This document shows positions 13,535 to 21,624 of a stretch of DNA of 64,000 nt, piece after piece. Under the pieces are notes generated by a model, which was not told where the DNA came from, did no database searches, and worked only from the letters and a program-made list of their open reading frames with translations. This DNA is from Verrucomicrobiia bacterium (lineage in GTDB: Bacteria > Verrucomicrobiota > Verrucomicrobiia > Limisphaerales > Fontisphaeraceae), in the NCBI GenBank assembly GCA_026414565.1, contig JAOAIT010000061.1:124001-188000 (forward strand), in the 5' to 3' direction. Position numbers and translations under genes: made by a program. Numbering within the stretch: position 1 is the first letter of the stretch; every line of letters begins with the position of its first letter.

Positions 13535-15207
13535 GCGATTCCCTGCCGACCCCTCCCGCCGGGTCTGAGCCTTCAGACCCCACCCCGCCCGAGCAGGGCG
13601 GAGGGCAGCCCGCGCCCACGCCCCCGGAGGGCGAGGAGGCCGAGCTGCTGTCCAACCTGCGGCACAGCCTGCGGACGCCGTTGAATCAGATCATCGGCTA
13701 CTGCGAGCTGATGCTGGAGGAGCTGGAGAACTATGACGACCCGGAGCTGCTGGCCGATCTGCGCAAAATCCACACCGCCGGCGGCCAGTTGCTGTCCCTG
13801 ATCAACGAGGCGCTGGCGCCGTGGCGGCTGGAGTCGGACATTATTGATCTGGATTATGTGCGCATGGAAATGCGCACGCCGCTGAATCTGATCATTGGCT
13901 ACAGCGAGCTGTGCCAGGAGCTGGCCGAGGAAAACCGCCTGGAGCGGGTGCTGGCGGATTTGCAGAAGGTGACCGGCGCCGCCAAAAACCTGCTGGCGCT
14001 GCTGGACAGTGTGTCGTTCCCCTCGCAATTGGACGCCCGCAAAATTCGCGGCCAGGCGGCCACCACGGTCCCGTTGTTGCGCGCGCCGTCCACCCAGGCC
14101 GAGGCGGCGGCGCTGCGCCGCGGCACCATATTGATTGTGGACGACAACGAGATGAACCGGGACATGCTCTGCCGGCGGCTGGAGCGGCAGGGGCACACGG
14201 TCATGGAGGCGGAGAACGGCCTGCAGGCGCTGCAACTGCTGCGGCAGCGCAAGTTTGATTTGATTCTGCTGGATGTGGTGATGCCGGAGCTGGGGGGGCT
14301 GGAAACGCTGCAGCAGATCATCGCCGATCCGGCCCTGCGGCACATCCCGGTCATCATGCTCAGCGCGCTGGATGAGATGGAAAATGTCATCCGCTGCGTG
14401 GAAATCGGGGCGGATGATTACGTGACCAAGCCCTTCAATCCGGTGTTGCTCAATGCCCGCATTGCGGCGTCGCTGGAAAAGAAGCGGCTGCGGGATCAGG
14501 AGCGCAACTACTTTGAGTTGATCGAGACCGAGCGCCAGAAGGCCGAGACGCTGTTGCGCAACATTTTGCCGGAATCCATCGCCCAGCGGCTCAAGCAGGG
14601 GGAAAGCTCGATTGCGGATCAGTATCCGGCCACCACGGTGCTGGTGGCGGATGTGGTGGGCTTTAGCGTGGCCTCCACGCAGTTGACGCCGGCGGAAACG
14701 GTGGAGCTGCTGAATGACATCGTGTCCCAGTTTGACTGGCTGGCGGAGCTGCACGGGCTGGAGAAGATCAAGACCATCGTGGACAAATACCTGGCCGTGG
14801 CGGGGGCGCCCGTGGCTCAGATTAATCATGCGACGGCCGCCGCGGACATGGCCCTGGAAATGCAGAAGGTCATCAAACGCATTGCCTCGCTCAGCCGCAT
14901 GGATTTCTCGCTGCGGATTGGCATCTGCTCCGGGCCGCTGATTGGCGGGGTCATTGGGCGGCGCAAGTTTATTTATGACATCTGGGGGGACACGGTGCGC
15001 ATTGCCTCGGCGCTGGAGTCGCAATGTCCGCCGGGGCAGATTCGTGTGGCGGAGGCGGCGGCCGATTTGCTCAAGGAGAAATATCAACTGACGCCGGCCG
15101 AGCCGGTGAGCATCAAGCGCTGCGGCGACATCAAGACTTTTTACCTGCAGGGCCGGCTGAGCGGGCGGGTCGTGGGCGCGGCGCCGCGGCCTGGCGGAGG
15201 GGGGTAA
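13531..15207 (+). CDS. DHp-DHp-receiver-nucleotide cyclase fusion, degenerate catalytic residues
   Basis: A 558-residue cytoplasmic protein from a GTG that overlaps the preceding stop. Order: Pro-rich tail, a first HisKA/DHp-like module (HSLRTPLNQIIGY, H45), a second DHp-like module lacking the His (MEMRTPLNLIIGY, Met at 112), receiver (acceptor D248, TKPF), a short coil, and a class III cyclase homology domain (about 365-530). There is no ATPase domain. In the cyclase, both metal Asp (D374, D418), the base-contact Lys K414 and the Asp in YDIWGD (D483) are kept. The Asn and Arg normally found in TVNxAxR are replaced (TVRIASA, R490 and A494). Catalysis is therefore doubtful. The protein may be a phospho-switched scaffold or a weak cyclase. 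Confidence 0.9.
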   Translation: MSDSLPTPPAGSEPSDPTPPEQGGGQPAPTPPEGEEAELLSNLRHSLRTPLNQIIGYCELMLEELENYDDPELLADLRKIHTAGGQLLSLINEALAPWRLESDIIDLDYVRMEMRTPLNLIIGYSELCQELAEENRLERVLADLQKVTGAAKNLLALLDSVSFPSQLDARKIRGQAATTVPLLRAPSTQAEAAALRRGTILIVDDNEMNRDMLCRRLERQGHTVMEAENGLQALQLLRQRKFDLILLDVVMPELGGLETLQQIIADPALRHIPVIMLSALDEMENVIRCVEIGADDYVTKPFNPVLLNARIAASLEKKRLRDQERNYFELIETERQKAETLLRNILPESIAQRLKQGESSIADQYPATTVLVADVVGFSVASTQLTPAETVELLNDIVSQFDWLAELHGLEKIKTIVDKYLAVAGAPVAQINHATAAADMALEMQKVIKRIASLSRMDFSLRIGICSGPLIGGVIGRRKFIYDIWGDTVRIASALESQCPPGQIRVAEAAADLLKEKYQLTPAEPVSIKRCGDIKTFYLQGRLSGRVVGAAPRPGGGG

Positions 15208-15225
15208 GGCGGTTGTTATTGGGTT

Positions 15226-15858
15226 ATGTTTACCGGGATTGTCGAAGGCACGGGGGTCATTCAACGCATCCACCACGGGGCGCGGGCCATCCGGCTGGTC
15301 ATTCGCGCCGGCCGCCTGGGCACGGGGGTCCGTGTGGGCGACAGTGTGGCCGTGAATGGCTGCTGTCTGACGGTGGTTAAAGCTGGCGGCCGGGGCGCCG
15401 GGCGCCTGCTGGAATTTGATTTGCTGCAGGAAACCTGGCAGCGGACCAGTTTTTCCACGGCGGCCCGGGGCATGTTGGTGAATTTGGAGCGGTCGCTGCT
15501 GGCCAACGGGCGGTTGGGGGGGCATTTTGTGACGGGGCACATTGACGGCGTGGGGACGATCATCCGGTGGGAGCGCGCGGGGCAGGATCACGTGCTGGAC
15601 ATCCAGGCGCCGCCCGAGGTGCAGCGCTACATTGTCTTCAAAGGCAGCGTGGCCGTGGACGGCATCAGCCTGACAGTGGCCGGCGTCAATCCGGATGGCT
15701 TCCGCATCTGGATCATTCCGCACACCTTTGAGGTGACCGCGTTGCGTGAGCGCAAGGTGGGGGATCGGGTGAATTTGGAGGCGGATTTGCTGGGCAAATA
15801 TATTGAACAACTGCTGCAGGCGCGTGGTTTGTTGGAGGGGCCGAAGCAGGCCTCGTAA
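15226..15858 (+). CDS. ribE: riboflavin synthase alpha chain
   Basis: Converts two 6,7-dimethyl-8-ribityllumazine molecules to riboflavin. The 210 residues hold the two homologous lumazine-binding halves. The first begins MFTGIVEGTG and has VNGCCLTV; the second begins at the GGHFVTGHIDG segment and has VAVDGISLTV. The length is normal. It starts 18 nt after the cyclase-fusion gene on the same strand, so it may be co-transcribed with the signalling genes although functionally unrelated. No FMN riboswitch is visible in the short gap. Confidence 0.95.
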   Translation: MFTGIVEGTGVIQRIHHGARAIRLVIRAGRLGTGVRVGDSVAVNGCCLTVVKAGGRGAGRLLEFDLLQETWQRTSFSTAARGMLVNLERSLLANGRLGGHFVTGHIDGVGTIIRWERAGQDHVLDIQAPPEVQRYIVFKGSVAVDGISLTVAGVNPDGFRIWIIPHTFEVTALRERKVGDRVNLEADLLGKYIEQLLQARGLLEGPKQAS

Positions 15859-15911
15859 TCACCGCCCACGCAGTTGGAATCTGCGCAGCGTGCCTGGCGC
15901 GTCTCAGGCGT

Positions 15912-17039
15912 TCAACCGCCCGCCGCCCGCTCGCCCCACTTTAACACCCAATTCACCAGCTCCGGCCCGGCAAAAATCCAGAGGGTGGCCGCCAGGGCGA
16001 TATAGGGGCCATAGGGGATCCAGCGGGACCATTCCAGTCGGCGCAGCGCGATGAGGGTAATTCCCGCCAGGGCGCCCAGGATGGAGCTGGCCAGCAGCGT
16101 GAACACCACCCCCTGCCAGCCAATGAACGCCCCAATGGCCCCCATGAAAAACACGTCGCCCAGGCCCATGGCCTCCTGCGGAATGATGATTTTGTCGGTC
16201 ACCACCTCCAGATGGGTGACCGGGCCGGGATCGAGCACTTCCTCGCCAATTTCGAGGCGATCCTTGTAGAGGCGCACCCGCACATTTTCAAACACCCGCT
16301 CGCCCAAAACCGCTTTTTTGGCGTGGGCCTCGATGTAATCGGAGTCCCGGTACAGCATCTCGCCATAGGGGATTTCCTCTTCGGGCAGCTTGAGTGATTC
16401 CTCGCCAAAAAGGAGGGTGGTGTCGGGCGGGAGGTTAAATTTTTTGCGCCCAAACAGCAGCTTGCCCCCGCGCAGGATGCCATAAACCAGGCCGCAGCCC
16501 ACCGCCAGGCCGAGGAGGGAGGCCAGCAAGGCTTCGGCGGCGGATTCCCTGCCGTGGAGGGCGGGCGCCAGCGGGGAAAGCAACACTCCCGCCACCATGC
16601 CGCCGAAGGTGATGCTTTCCGGGATGATGAAATGCTCGAAGTCAATGAAGGTGGCGGCGATCATGCCGGCCAGCATCAGACACAGGATGAGGGCCACGCC
16701 GGGATGCTCCGGGCCCTGCCGCCACCAGGCCAGCAGAAACAGCACGCCGGTGAGCAGTTCCACCAGAAAATAGCGGGGCGAGATGGGCGCCCGGCAGTTG
16801 GCGCAACGGCCCCGCAGCCAGAGCCATGTCACCAGCGGGATGTTCAAGTACCACGGGATGGCGTACTGGCACTGGGGACAGTGCGACGGGGGGGAAACAA
16901 TGCTCTGGCCCCGGGGCACGCGGTGGATGATGACGTTGAGGAAACTGCCCACGGCCGTGCCGAAAACAAAAAAGGCGCACGACCAAAAATGAAAGGGCAC
17001 CTGCGCCCAGATTTCGGGGTCAAACGTGGCCATAGACAT
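15912..17039 (-). CDS. pilD: prepilin peptidase (A24) with long insertion
   Basis: Membrane aspartyl protease that cleaves and N-methylates type IV pilin or type II secretion pseudopilin leaders. The N-terminal methyltransferase-type domain has the zinc site (HCPQC ... RCANC). The catalytic aspartates are in FIDFEHFIIPE and GLGDVFFMG. At 375 residues it is longer than the usual 250-290 because an insert of roughly 110 residues, mostly hydrophilic (YRDSDYIEAHAKKAVLGERV), separates the two catalytic motifs. The gene overlaps the 3' end of aroE by 20 nt, so the pair is one operon. No pilin genes are in the window. Confidence 0.92.
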   Translation of the reverse strand: MSMATFDPEIWAQVPFHFWSCAFFVFGTAVGSFLNVIIHRVPRGQSIVSPPSHCPQCQYAIPWYLNIPLVTWLWLRGRCANCRAPISPRYFLVELLTGVLFLLAWWRQGPEHPGVALILCLMLAGMIAATFIDFEHFIIPESITFGGMVAGVLLSPLAPALHGRESAAEALLASLLGLAVGCGLVYGILRGGKLLFGRKKFNLPPDTTLLFGEESLKLPEEEIPYGEMLYRDSDYIEAHAKKAVLGERVFENVRVRLYKDRLEIGEEVLDPGPVTHLEVVTDKIIIPQEAMGLGDVFFMGAIGAFIGWQGVVFTLLASSILGALAGITLIALRRLEWSRWIPYGPYIALAATLWIFAGPELVNWVLKWGERAAGG

Positions 17040-17946
17040 GCTCCCGCAACGCCCGGCGCATCACCTCGACGGGCGCGGGGCGTCCACTCCAGATTTCCAG
17101 CGCCTTGACCCCTTGATGCAGCAGCATGCTCAGGCCGTTGGCGGTGCGGCACCCAGCCGCGCGGGCCGCCTGCAGAAGGGCCGTCTCGGCCGGCCGATAA
17201 ATCATGTCATACACCAGCCGGGCGCGGGCGAGGGGGAATTGGGCTGTGTCCAGGGGCAGGGGATCGGCGGCGCGCAGCCCGAGGGAGGTGGCGTTGAGCA
17301 CCAAATCCACCGGCTCCGTCGGATAACCCACGTGCACCCGCAGGCGGGCATGGGTGCCGGCCAGGCGTTGCGCCACCTCTTCGGCTTTCTGGCGTGTGCG
17401 GTTGACCAGATACAGCGTGGCCACGCCGGCATCGGCCAGTTTCAACGCCGCGACCTGGCCGGCGCCGCCGGCGCCGAGCAGCAGGACGCTGGCGCCGCCG
17501 GGGGTGAAGTCGAGATCTTCGCGCAGGGCCTGCACGATGGCCTCGGCATCGGTGTTGAAACCTTGGGCGCGGATTTCGCCGGGCGCTTCTTCCTCAAATT
17601 CGCCCAGAGGCCGCCACTCGCCGGCGGCGTTTTGCGCCTCGAAGCGGATGGTGTTGACCGCGCCATAGTGGCGGGCCGAGGCATCCAGGGCGTCCACCAT
17701 TTGGCAGGCCAGCAGTTTGTGCGGCACGGTGAGATTGAGGCCGATAAACTGCATGCGCCGCGCGCCGGCGATGACTTCGGATAGATGCTCCGGCCGCACG
17801 GCAAAGGCCAGGTAGCGCCAGTTCAATCCCAGCGCCGTCAGGCCGGCGTTTTGGAAGGCCGGTGAGGCGCTGTGGCGCACCGGCCAGCCAAGCACGGCGC
17901 AATAACGGGTGCTGGCGTTGATGGGCGATGCCAGGGGTTCGGACAC
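17020..17946 (-). CDS. aroE: shikimate dehydrogenase
   Basis: NADPH-dependent reduction of 3-dehydroshikimate. The 308 residues contain the substrate motif (GWPVRHSASP), the catalytic Lys in LNLTVPHK, the paired Asp in GFNTDAEA, the nucleotide loop GAGGAGQ and the basic NADP clamp NRTRQK. The C-terminal signature GLSMLLHQG is also present. It is slightly longer than E. coli AroE because of an insert between the VNT motif and the GFNTD motif (about residues 105-127). It overlaps pilD. Two other shikimate-pathway genes (DAHP synthase, aroQ) are elsewhere in this window, not linked. Confidence 0.95.
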   Translation of the reverse strand: MSEPLASPINASTRYCAVLGWPVRHSASPAFQNAGLTALGLNWRYLAFAVRPEHLSEVIAGARRMQFIGLNLTVPHKLLACQMVDALDASARHYGAVNTIRFEAQNAAGEWRPLGEFEEEAPGEIRAQGFNTDAEAIVQALREDLDFTPGGASVLLLGAGGAGQVAALKLADAGVATLYLVNRTRQKAEEVAQRLAGTHARLRVHVGYPTEPVDLVLNATSLGLRAADPLPLDTAQFPLARARLVYDMIYRPAETALLQAARAAGCRTANGLSMLLHQGVKALEIWSGRPAPVEVMRRALREHVYGHV

Positions 17947-18067
17947 GCGCTTGGTTATAGTCGTCTGAGGGGTACGGAAGCAAGCCTGGAAGCACGTGGC
18001 AGGGCGTTGGGAAACGAGGAGCGTGGGGAGGCCCTGCCCCGGCCAGGCACCGGCAGAGGGGAAGTGC

Positions 18068-18859
18068 TTAGTCCAGCTTCCGGATGCGGATATTTTTCAA
18101 GGCGCCAGTGGTGGACCAGGCGGCGAAGCCGAAGGGGCGGGACTCCTCGATTTCGCCTGGCCGGACGTCAATCTTTTTTCCCTTGGTGTTCACATTGACC
18201 ACTTTTTTGTTGTCCACCCAGGCCTCGATTTTGTCAGGCGTCACCCGCACGCGGAAGCGGTACCAGCGGCCATTCTCAAAGGCGATGAACTGGGTGGTTT
18301 CGTTTTCGGAGGCGTCCATGTTGTCAATGCTCGAGATGCCCACCACCCCGCCGCCCCAGCCGCCGGTGATCAAGGTGCAATGGCTTTCGCCCACTGGAAA
18401 AGTGAGGCTGGCAAAGAAGTCGCTGCCGGCCACGCGGCAGCCTTCCCAGGTGACCTCGTAATTCATGCGGGGGATGGGGTTGGTGTAATTCACTCCGGTC
18501 ATGATGCCTTCATGGAGGATGATTTTTCCGTCTTTAACCTCCACCTCGCCGTGGCCGGCGAAGGGGGTGATTTTCCACCCCTTGAGGCTTTGTCCGTCGA
18601 AAATCAATTCGCCTTCCTCCACCTCCTCCTCCGCGGGGGCTGGAGCATTGGTGGCGGGGGCGGCAGAGGCCGGCGCCGGTGACGTGGTGCTGAGGGCGGC
18701 CTGGGTTTTGGCGGCCTGGCAGGGACAGGTGGCAGGGCGGCTGCTTTTGCAGCCGGTCATCAGGGTGAGCAGGGCCAGAGTGCCGAGCAGCGCAAAAAGC
18801 ATCAGGCAGGGCGGCCTCGTCCCCCGCATAACCCCGTGGTAAGGTGCAATGTGTTTCAT
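18068..18859 (-). CDS. DUF1080-family lipoprotein (3-keto-disaccharide hydrolase-like)
   Basis: A 263-residue exported lipoprotein. After a hydrophobic signal the sequence LTLMTGCKSS provides a lipobox Cys, followed by a Pro/Ala-rich linker. A beta-sandwich domain of the DUF1080/laminin-G-like type follows, starting LIFDGQSLKGWKI and containing PRMNYEVTWEG and the ending ALKNIRIRKLD. This domain is strongly expanded in Verrucomicrobiota and Planctomycetota and some members hydrolyse 3-keto-glycosides; that function is not shown here. ATG at 18832 is an alternative start. The gene is divergent from the membrane protein at 18988. Confidence 0.88.
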   Translation of the reverse strand: MKHIAPYHGVMRGTRPPCLMLFALLGTLALLTLMTGCKSSRPATCPCQAAKTQAALSTTSPAPASAAPATNAPAPAEEEVEEGELIFDGQSLKGWKITPFAGHGEVEVKDGKIILHEGIMTGVNYTNPIPRMNYEVTWEGCRVAGSDFFASLTFPVGESHCTLITGGWGGGVVGISSIDNMDASENETTQFIAFENGRWYRFRVRVTPDKIEAWVDNKKVVNVNTKGKKIDVRPGEIEESRPFGFAAWSTTGALKNIRIRKLD

Positions 18860-18987
18860 GGCGCCCAGCATAACCTGTCCCGGGCGCTTTACCAAGTCCA
18901 AAGACCCGCCGGAAGCCCGGGCCGCAGCGGGGCGGGCCGGTAATTTTGCGTGACTTGCGGGGAGGGGCACATTAAACACGAAGGCGC

Positions 18988-19536
18988 ATGTTGACGGTGA
19001 AGCTATCCACCCTCGCGATTTTGTTGGGACTGGCGGTGCTGGCCCCCAACCTTTACGGTTTTTTTCAACCGGCGCGATTTGCGGCCGTGGCGCGGCAGTT
19101 TCCGCGGCACTGGCTGACGGGGGTGGTGTTGATGCTGCTGAGCACGGCCTGGTTTATTTATTATGTGCGCTGGGAGGAGGTGGCCGATTTTGAGCCATTA
19201 AAGCCTTATCTCTATGCGCTGTTTGTGGCGGTGGGGATTGGCTCCTGTCTGTTTGTGCGGGACTTTCTGGCGGTGCGCGGCGCGGCGGTGTTCATGCTGC
19301 TGCTGGCCAAGTTGATGGTGGATACGGCGCGCTGGGCGGAAAGCAACTGGCGGCTGGTCATTGTGGGGTGGGCGTATGGGCTGGTGATTGCGGGCATCTG
19401 GCTCACCGTCTCACCGTGGCGCTTGCGCGACTGGCTCCACTGGGCCACCGCCACCGAACAGCGGGTGCGCGTCGGCAGCGCCGTGCGGGCGGCGTTTGGC
19501 CTGCTGGTGCTGCTGCTTGGTGTGTTAGTGTTCTAA
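18988..19536 (+). CDS. integral membrane protein of unknown function
   Basis: A 182-residue hydrophobic protein with about five or six predicted TM helices (for example LSTLAILLGLAVLAPNLYG, WLTGVVLMLLSTAWFIYYV, YLYALFVAVGIGSCLFVRD, and a last helix at the C-terminus). I do not recognise a named family. It precedes the GT9 glycosyltransferase by only 9 nt, so the two are almost certainly co-transcribed and may act together at the envelope. Confidence 0.8.
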   Translation: MLTVKLSTLAILLGLAVLAPNLYGFFQPARFAAVARQFPRHWLTGVVLMLLSTAWFIYYVRWEEVADFEPLKPYLYALFVAVGIGSCLFVRDFLAVRGAAVFMLLLAKLMVDTARWAESNWRLVIVGWAYGLVIAGIWLTVSPWRLRDWLHWATATEQRVRVGSAVRAAFGLLVLLLGVLVF

Positions 19537-19545
19537 GTTGAATTC

Positions 19546-20475
19546 ATGCAGCGCAAAATCCTGGTCATCCGCGGCGGCGCCATTGGGGATTTCATTCTGA
19601 CCCTGCCGGTGCTGGCGGCCTTGCGCGCCCGTTTTCCGCAACCGCCGCTGGAGGTGCTGGGCTACCCGCACATTGCCAGCCTGGCCCAATGGGGGGGGCT
19701 GGCCGATGCGGTGCGGCCGATTGAAAGCCGGGCCATGGCCGGTTTTTTTGTGCGCGGGGGGCGGTTGCAACTGGAGTTGTGCGAGTATTTTGCCTCGTGC
19801 AGCCTGATTGTCTCCTACCTTTACGATCCGGATGGGATTTTTCAGGACAACGTGCAGAGCTGCACCAGCGCGCAGTTTATTGCGGGGCCGCATCGGCCCA
19901 ACGAAACGGCGGGCATACATGCCACGGAGGTCTTTCTCAAGCCTTTGGAGGCGCTGGACATCATCGGGGCGGATGGTGTGCCGCGGTTGGGGCAGGCCGG
20001 TCCGGGCGCTCTGGCGCCCGGTGCGGAAGGATGCCTGCGCGTGGCGTTGCATCCCGGCAGCGGCAGCGAGCGAAAGAACTGGCCGGCGCGGCACTGGCAA
20101 ACGCTGGTGCAACAACTGCTCAGCCAGACGCCATGGCATCTCACGCTGGTGGGGGGTGAGGCCGAGGGTGACCGGCTGGATCAACTGGGGGCCGTGGCGG
20201 CGGGGGAGCGGTTGACGTTGCTGCGCAACCGGCCCTTGACGGAAGTCGCCGAGCATCTGCGCGGCTGCCGGTTGTTTGTGGGGCATGATTCGGGCATCAC
20301 CCATTTGGCGGCGGCCTTGGGCGTGCCCTCGCTGGTGTTGTGGGGGCCGAGTGTGGAGGCCGTGTGGCGTCCCCGGGGCAGCCATGTGCATTTGGTGCGC
20401 CATCCACAGGGACTGCCCGCTTTGCCACCTAATACGGTCTGGGAAGCCGTGCGAAGGATGCTGGCGGCGGCTTAG
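19546..20475 (+). CDS. glycosyltransferase family 9 (heptosyltransferase-like)
   Basis: A 309-residue cytoplasmic or peripheral glycosyltransferase of the ADP-heptose:LPS heptosyltransferase superfamily. The N-terminus KILVIRGGAIGDFILTLPVL is the classic GT9 start. The nucleotide-sugar side carries LHPGSGSERKNWP and the motif GHDSGITHLAAALGVPSLVLWGPS. Its natural sugar donor is not deducible. It is co-transcribed with the upstream membrane protein. Confidence 0.92.
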   Translation: MQRKILVIRGGAIGDFILTLPVLAALRARFPQPPLEVLGYPHIASLAQWGGLADAVRPIESRAMAGFFVRGGRLQLELCEYFASCSLIVSYLYDPDGIFQDNVQSCTSAQFIAGPHRPNETAGIHATEVFLKPLEALDIIGADGVPRLGQAGPGALAPGAEGCLRVALHPGSGSERKNWPARHWQTLVQQLLSQTPWHLTLVGGEAEGDRLDQLGAVAAGERLTLLRNRPLTEVAEHLRGCRLFVGHDSGITHLAAALGVPSLVLWGPSVEAVWRPRGSHVHLVRHPQGLPALPPNTVWEAVRRMLAAA

Positions 20476-20521
20476 CGGGCGGGGTTATCCCACCCGTGGC
20501 CAGACGGGCCGCCAAGGGTGG

Positions 20522-21490
20522 TCATTTCAAGGGATGGGCGGGGACGCCTTCGAAGGTGATTTTGACGGGTTTGATGAAGCCCTGGTCGTCAAATTCCATG
20601 CGGTCAATGCAGGTGACGCGATGGTTGCCATCTTTTTCGCCCAGGGGGCGGCGGTGATAGACGATGTACCAGGTGTCTTCATAGGGGATTTTGAGGACGG
20701 AATGATGGCCGGCGCCGGTGGCCACGGCGGGGTCTTGTTGGAGGATTTTACCGATGCGCTGGAAGGGGCCCAGGGGGGAGTTGGCGATGGCATAGGCCAC
20801 GGAGTAGTTGGGGCCGGTCCAGCCGCCTTCGCTCCACATGAAATAGTAGCGGCCATTGCGGATGAACATGAAGGGGCCTTCCACGTAGCCTTGGGGGGTG
20901 ATTTCCTTGAATACCGTGCCGTCCGGGAACGGGTCGAAGCCGGTGAAGTCGGGCTTGAGGCGGGCGATGTTGCAATGCCGCCAGCCGCCATAGATGAGGT
21001 AGTACTGGTTGTCGCGGTCCTTGAACACAAACTGGTCAATGGGCTGGGCGCCGTTGTGGAATTTGTCAATCAGCGGTTTGCCCAGGTAGTCCTTGAAGGG
21101 GCCGGAGGGCTTGTCAGCGACGGCCACGCCGATGCCGCCGGGTTGGCGGTCATTCTGAATGTCATTGGCGCCGAAAAAGAAGAAGTAACGGCCGTCTTTT
21201 TCGATGACCGAGGGGGCCCACATGGCGCGGCGGGCCCATTGGATTTCGTTGGTGGTGAGGATGCGGCTGTGCTTGGTCCAGTGGACCAGGTCGGGGGAGC
21301 TGAAGGCGTCAAAAAAGGTTTGTTGATCATACGGGGCAGAGTAGGTGGGGTAAATCCAGTACTCCTTGCCGAAAACGGCCACCTCGGGGTCGGCGTACCA
21401 ACCGGGGAAGACGGGATTGCCGGCGTGGCAGTGCAGGGAAACGGCCAGGAGGAGGCCGGACCAGGCGAGGCGAAGGCGTCGTGTCATCAT
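20522..21490 (-). CDS. secreted glycoside hydrolase family 43-like protein
   Basis: A 322-residue protein with a signal peptide (MTRRLRLAWSGLLLAVSLHCHA) and a five-bladed propeller sequence typical of GH43. The catalytic set is visible: general base in GWYADPEVAV, the pKa-modulating Asp in PIDQFVFKD and the general acid in GYVEGPFMF. GH43 members act on arabinose- or xylose-containing polysaccharides, but specificity is not readable here. The stop faces the GT9 gene 46 nt away (convergent). Confidence 0.9.
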   Translation of the reverse strand: MMTRRLRLAWSGLLLAVSLHCHAGNPVFPGWYADPEVAVFGKEYWIYPTYSAPYDQQTFFDAFSSPDLVHWTKHSRILTTNEIQWARRAMWAPSVIEKDGRYFFFFGANDIQNDRQPGGIGVAVADKPSGPFKDYLGKPLIDKFHNGAQPIDQFVFKDRDNQYYLIYGGWRHCNIARLKPDFTGFDPFPDGTVFKEITPQGYVEGPFMFIRNGRYYFMWSEGGWTGPNYSVAYAIANSPLGPFQRIGKILQQDPAVATGAGHHSVLKIPYEDTWYIVYHRRPLGEKDGNHRVTCIDRMEFDDQGFIKPVKITFEGVPAHPLK

Positions 21491-21624
21491 GCGACGAGTG
21501 TAACGGGAGAGCGGCGGTTGGCCAAGGGGGAAGCGGCAGGGGGCGTGCCCCGAAGAAAAAGCAAACCGCAGGATTTTTTAATTGCCCGGGCAAGGCACGG
21601 ACACCGCCGGGTGGGGGCCGGGCC

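Noticed and set aside
13573-15810. 745-codon minus-strand frame opposite the cyclase fusion and ribE
   Set aside because: Shadow frame of two well-supported genes with no recognisable domain.
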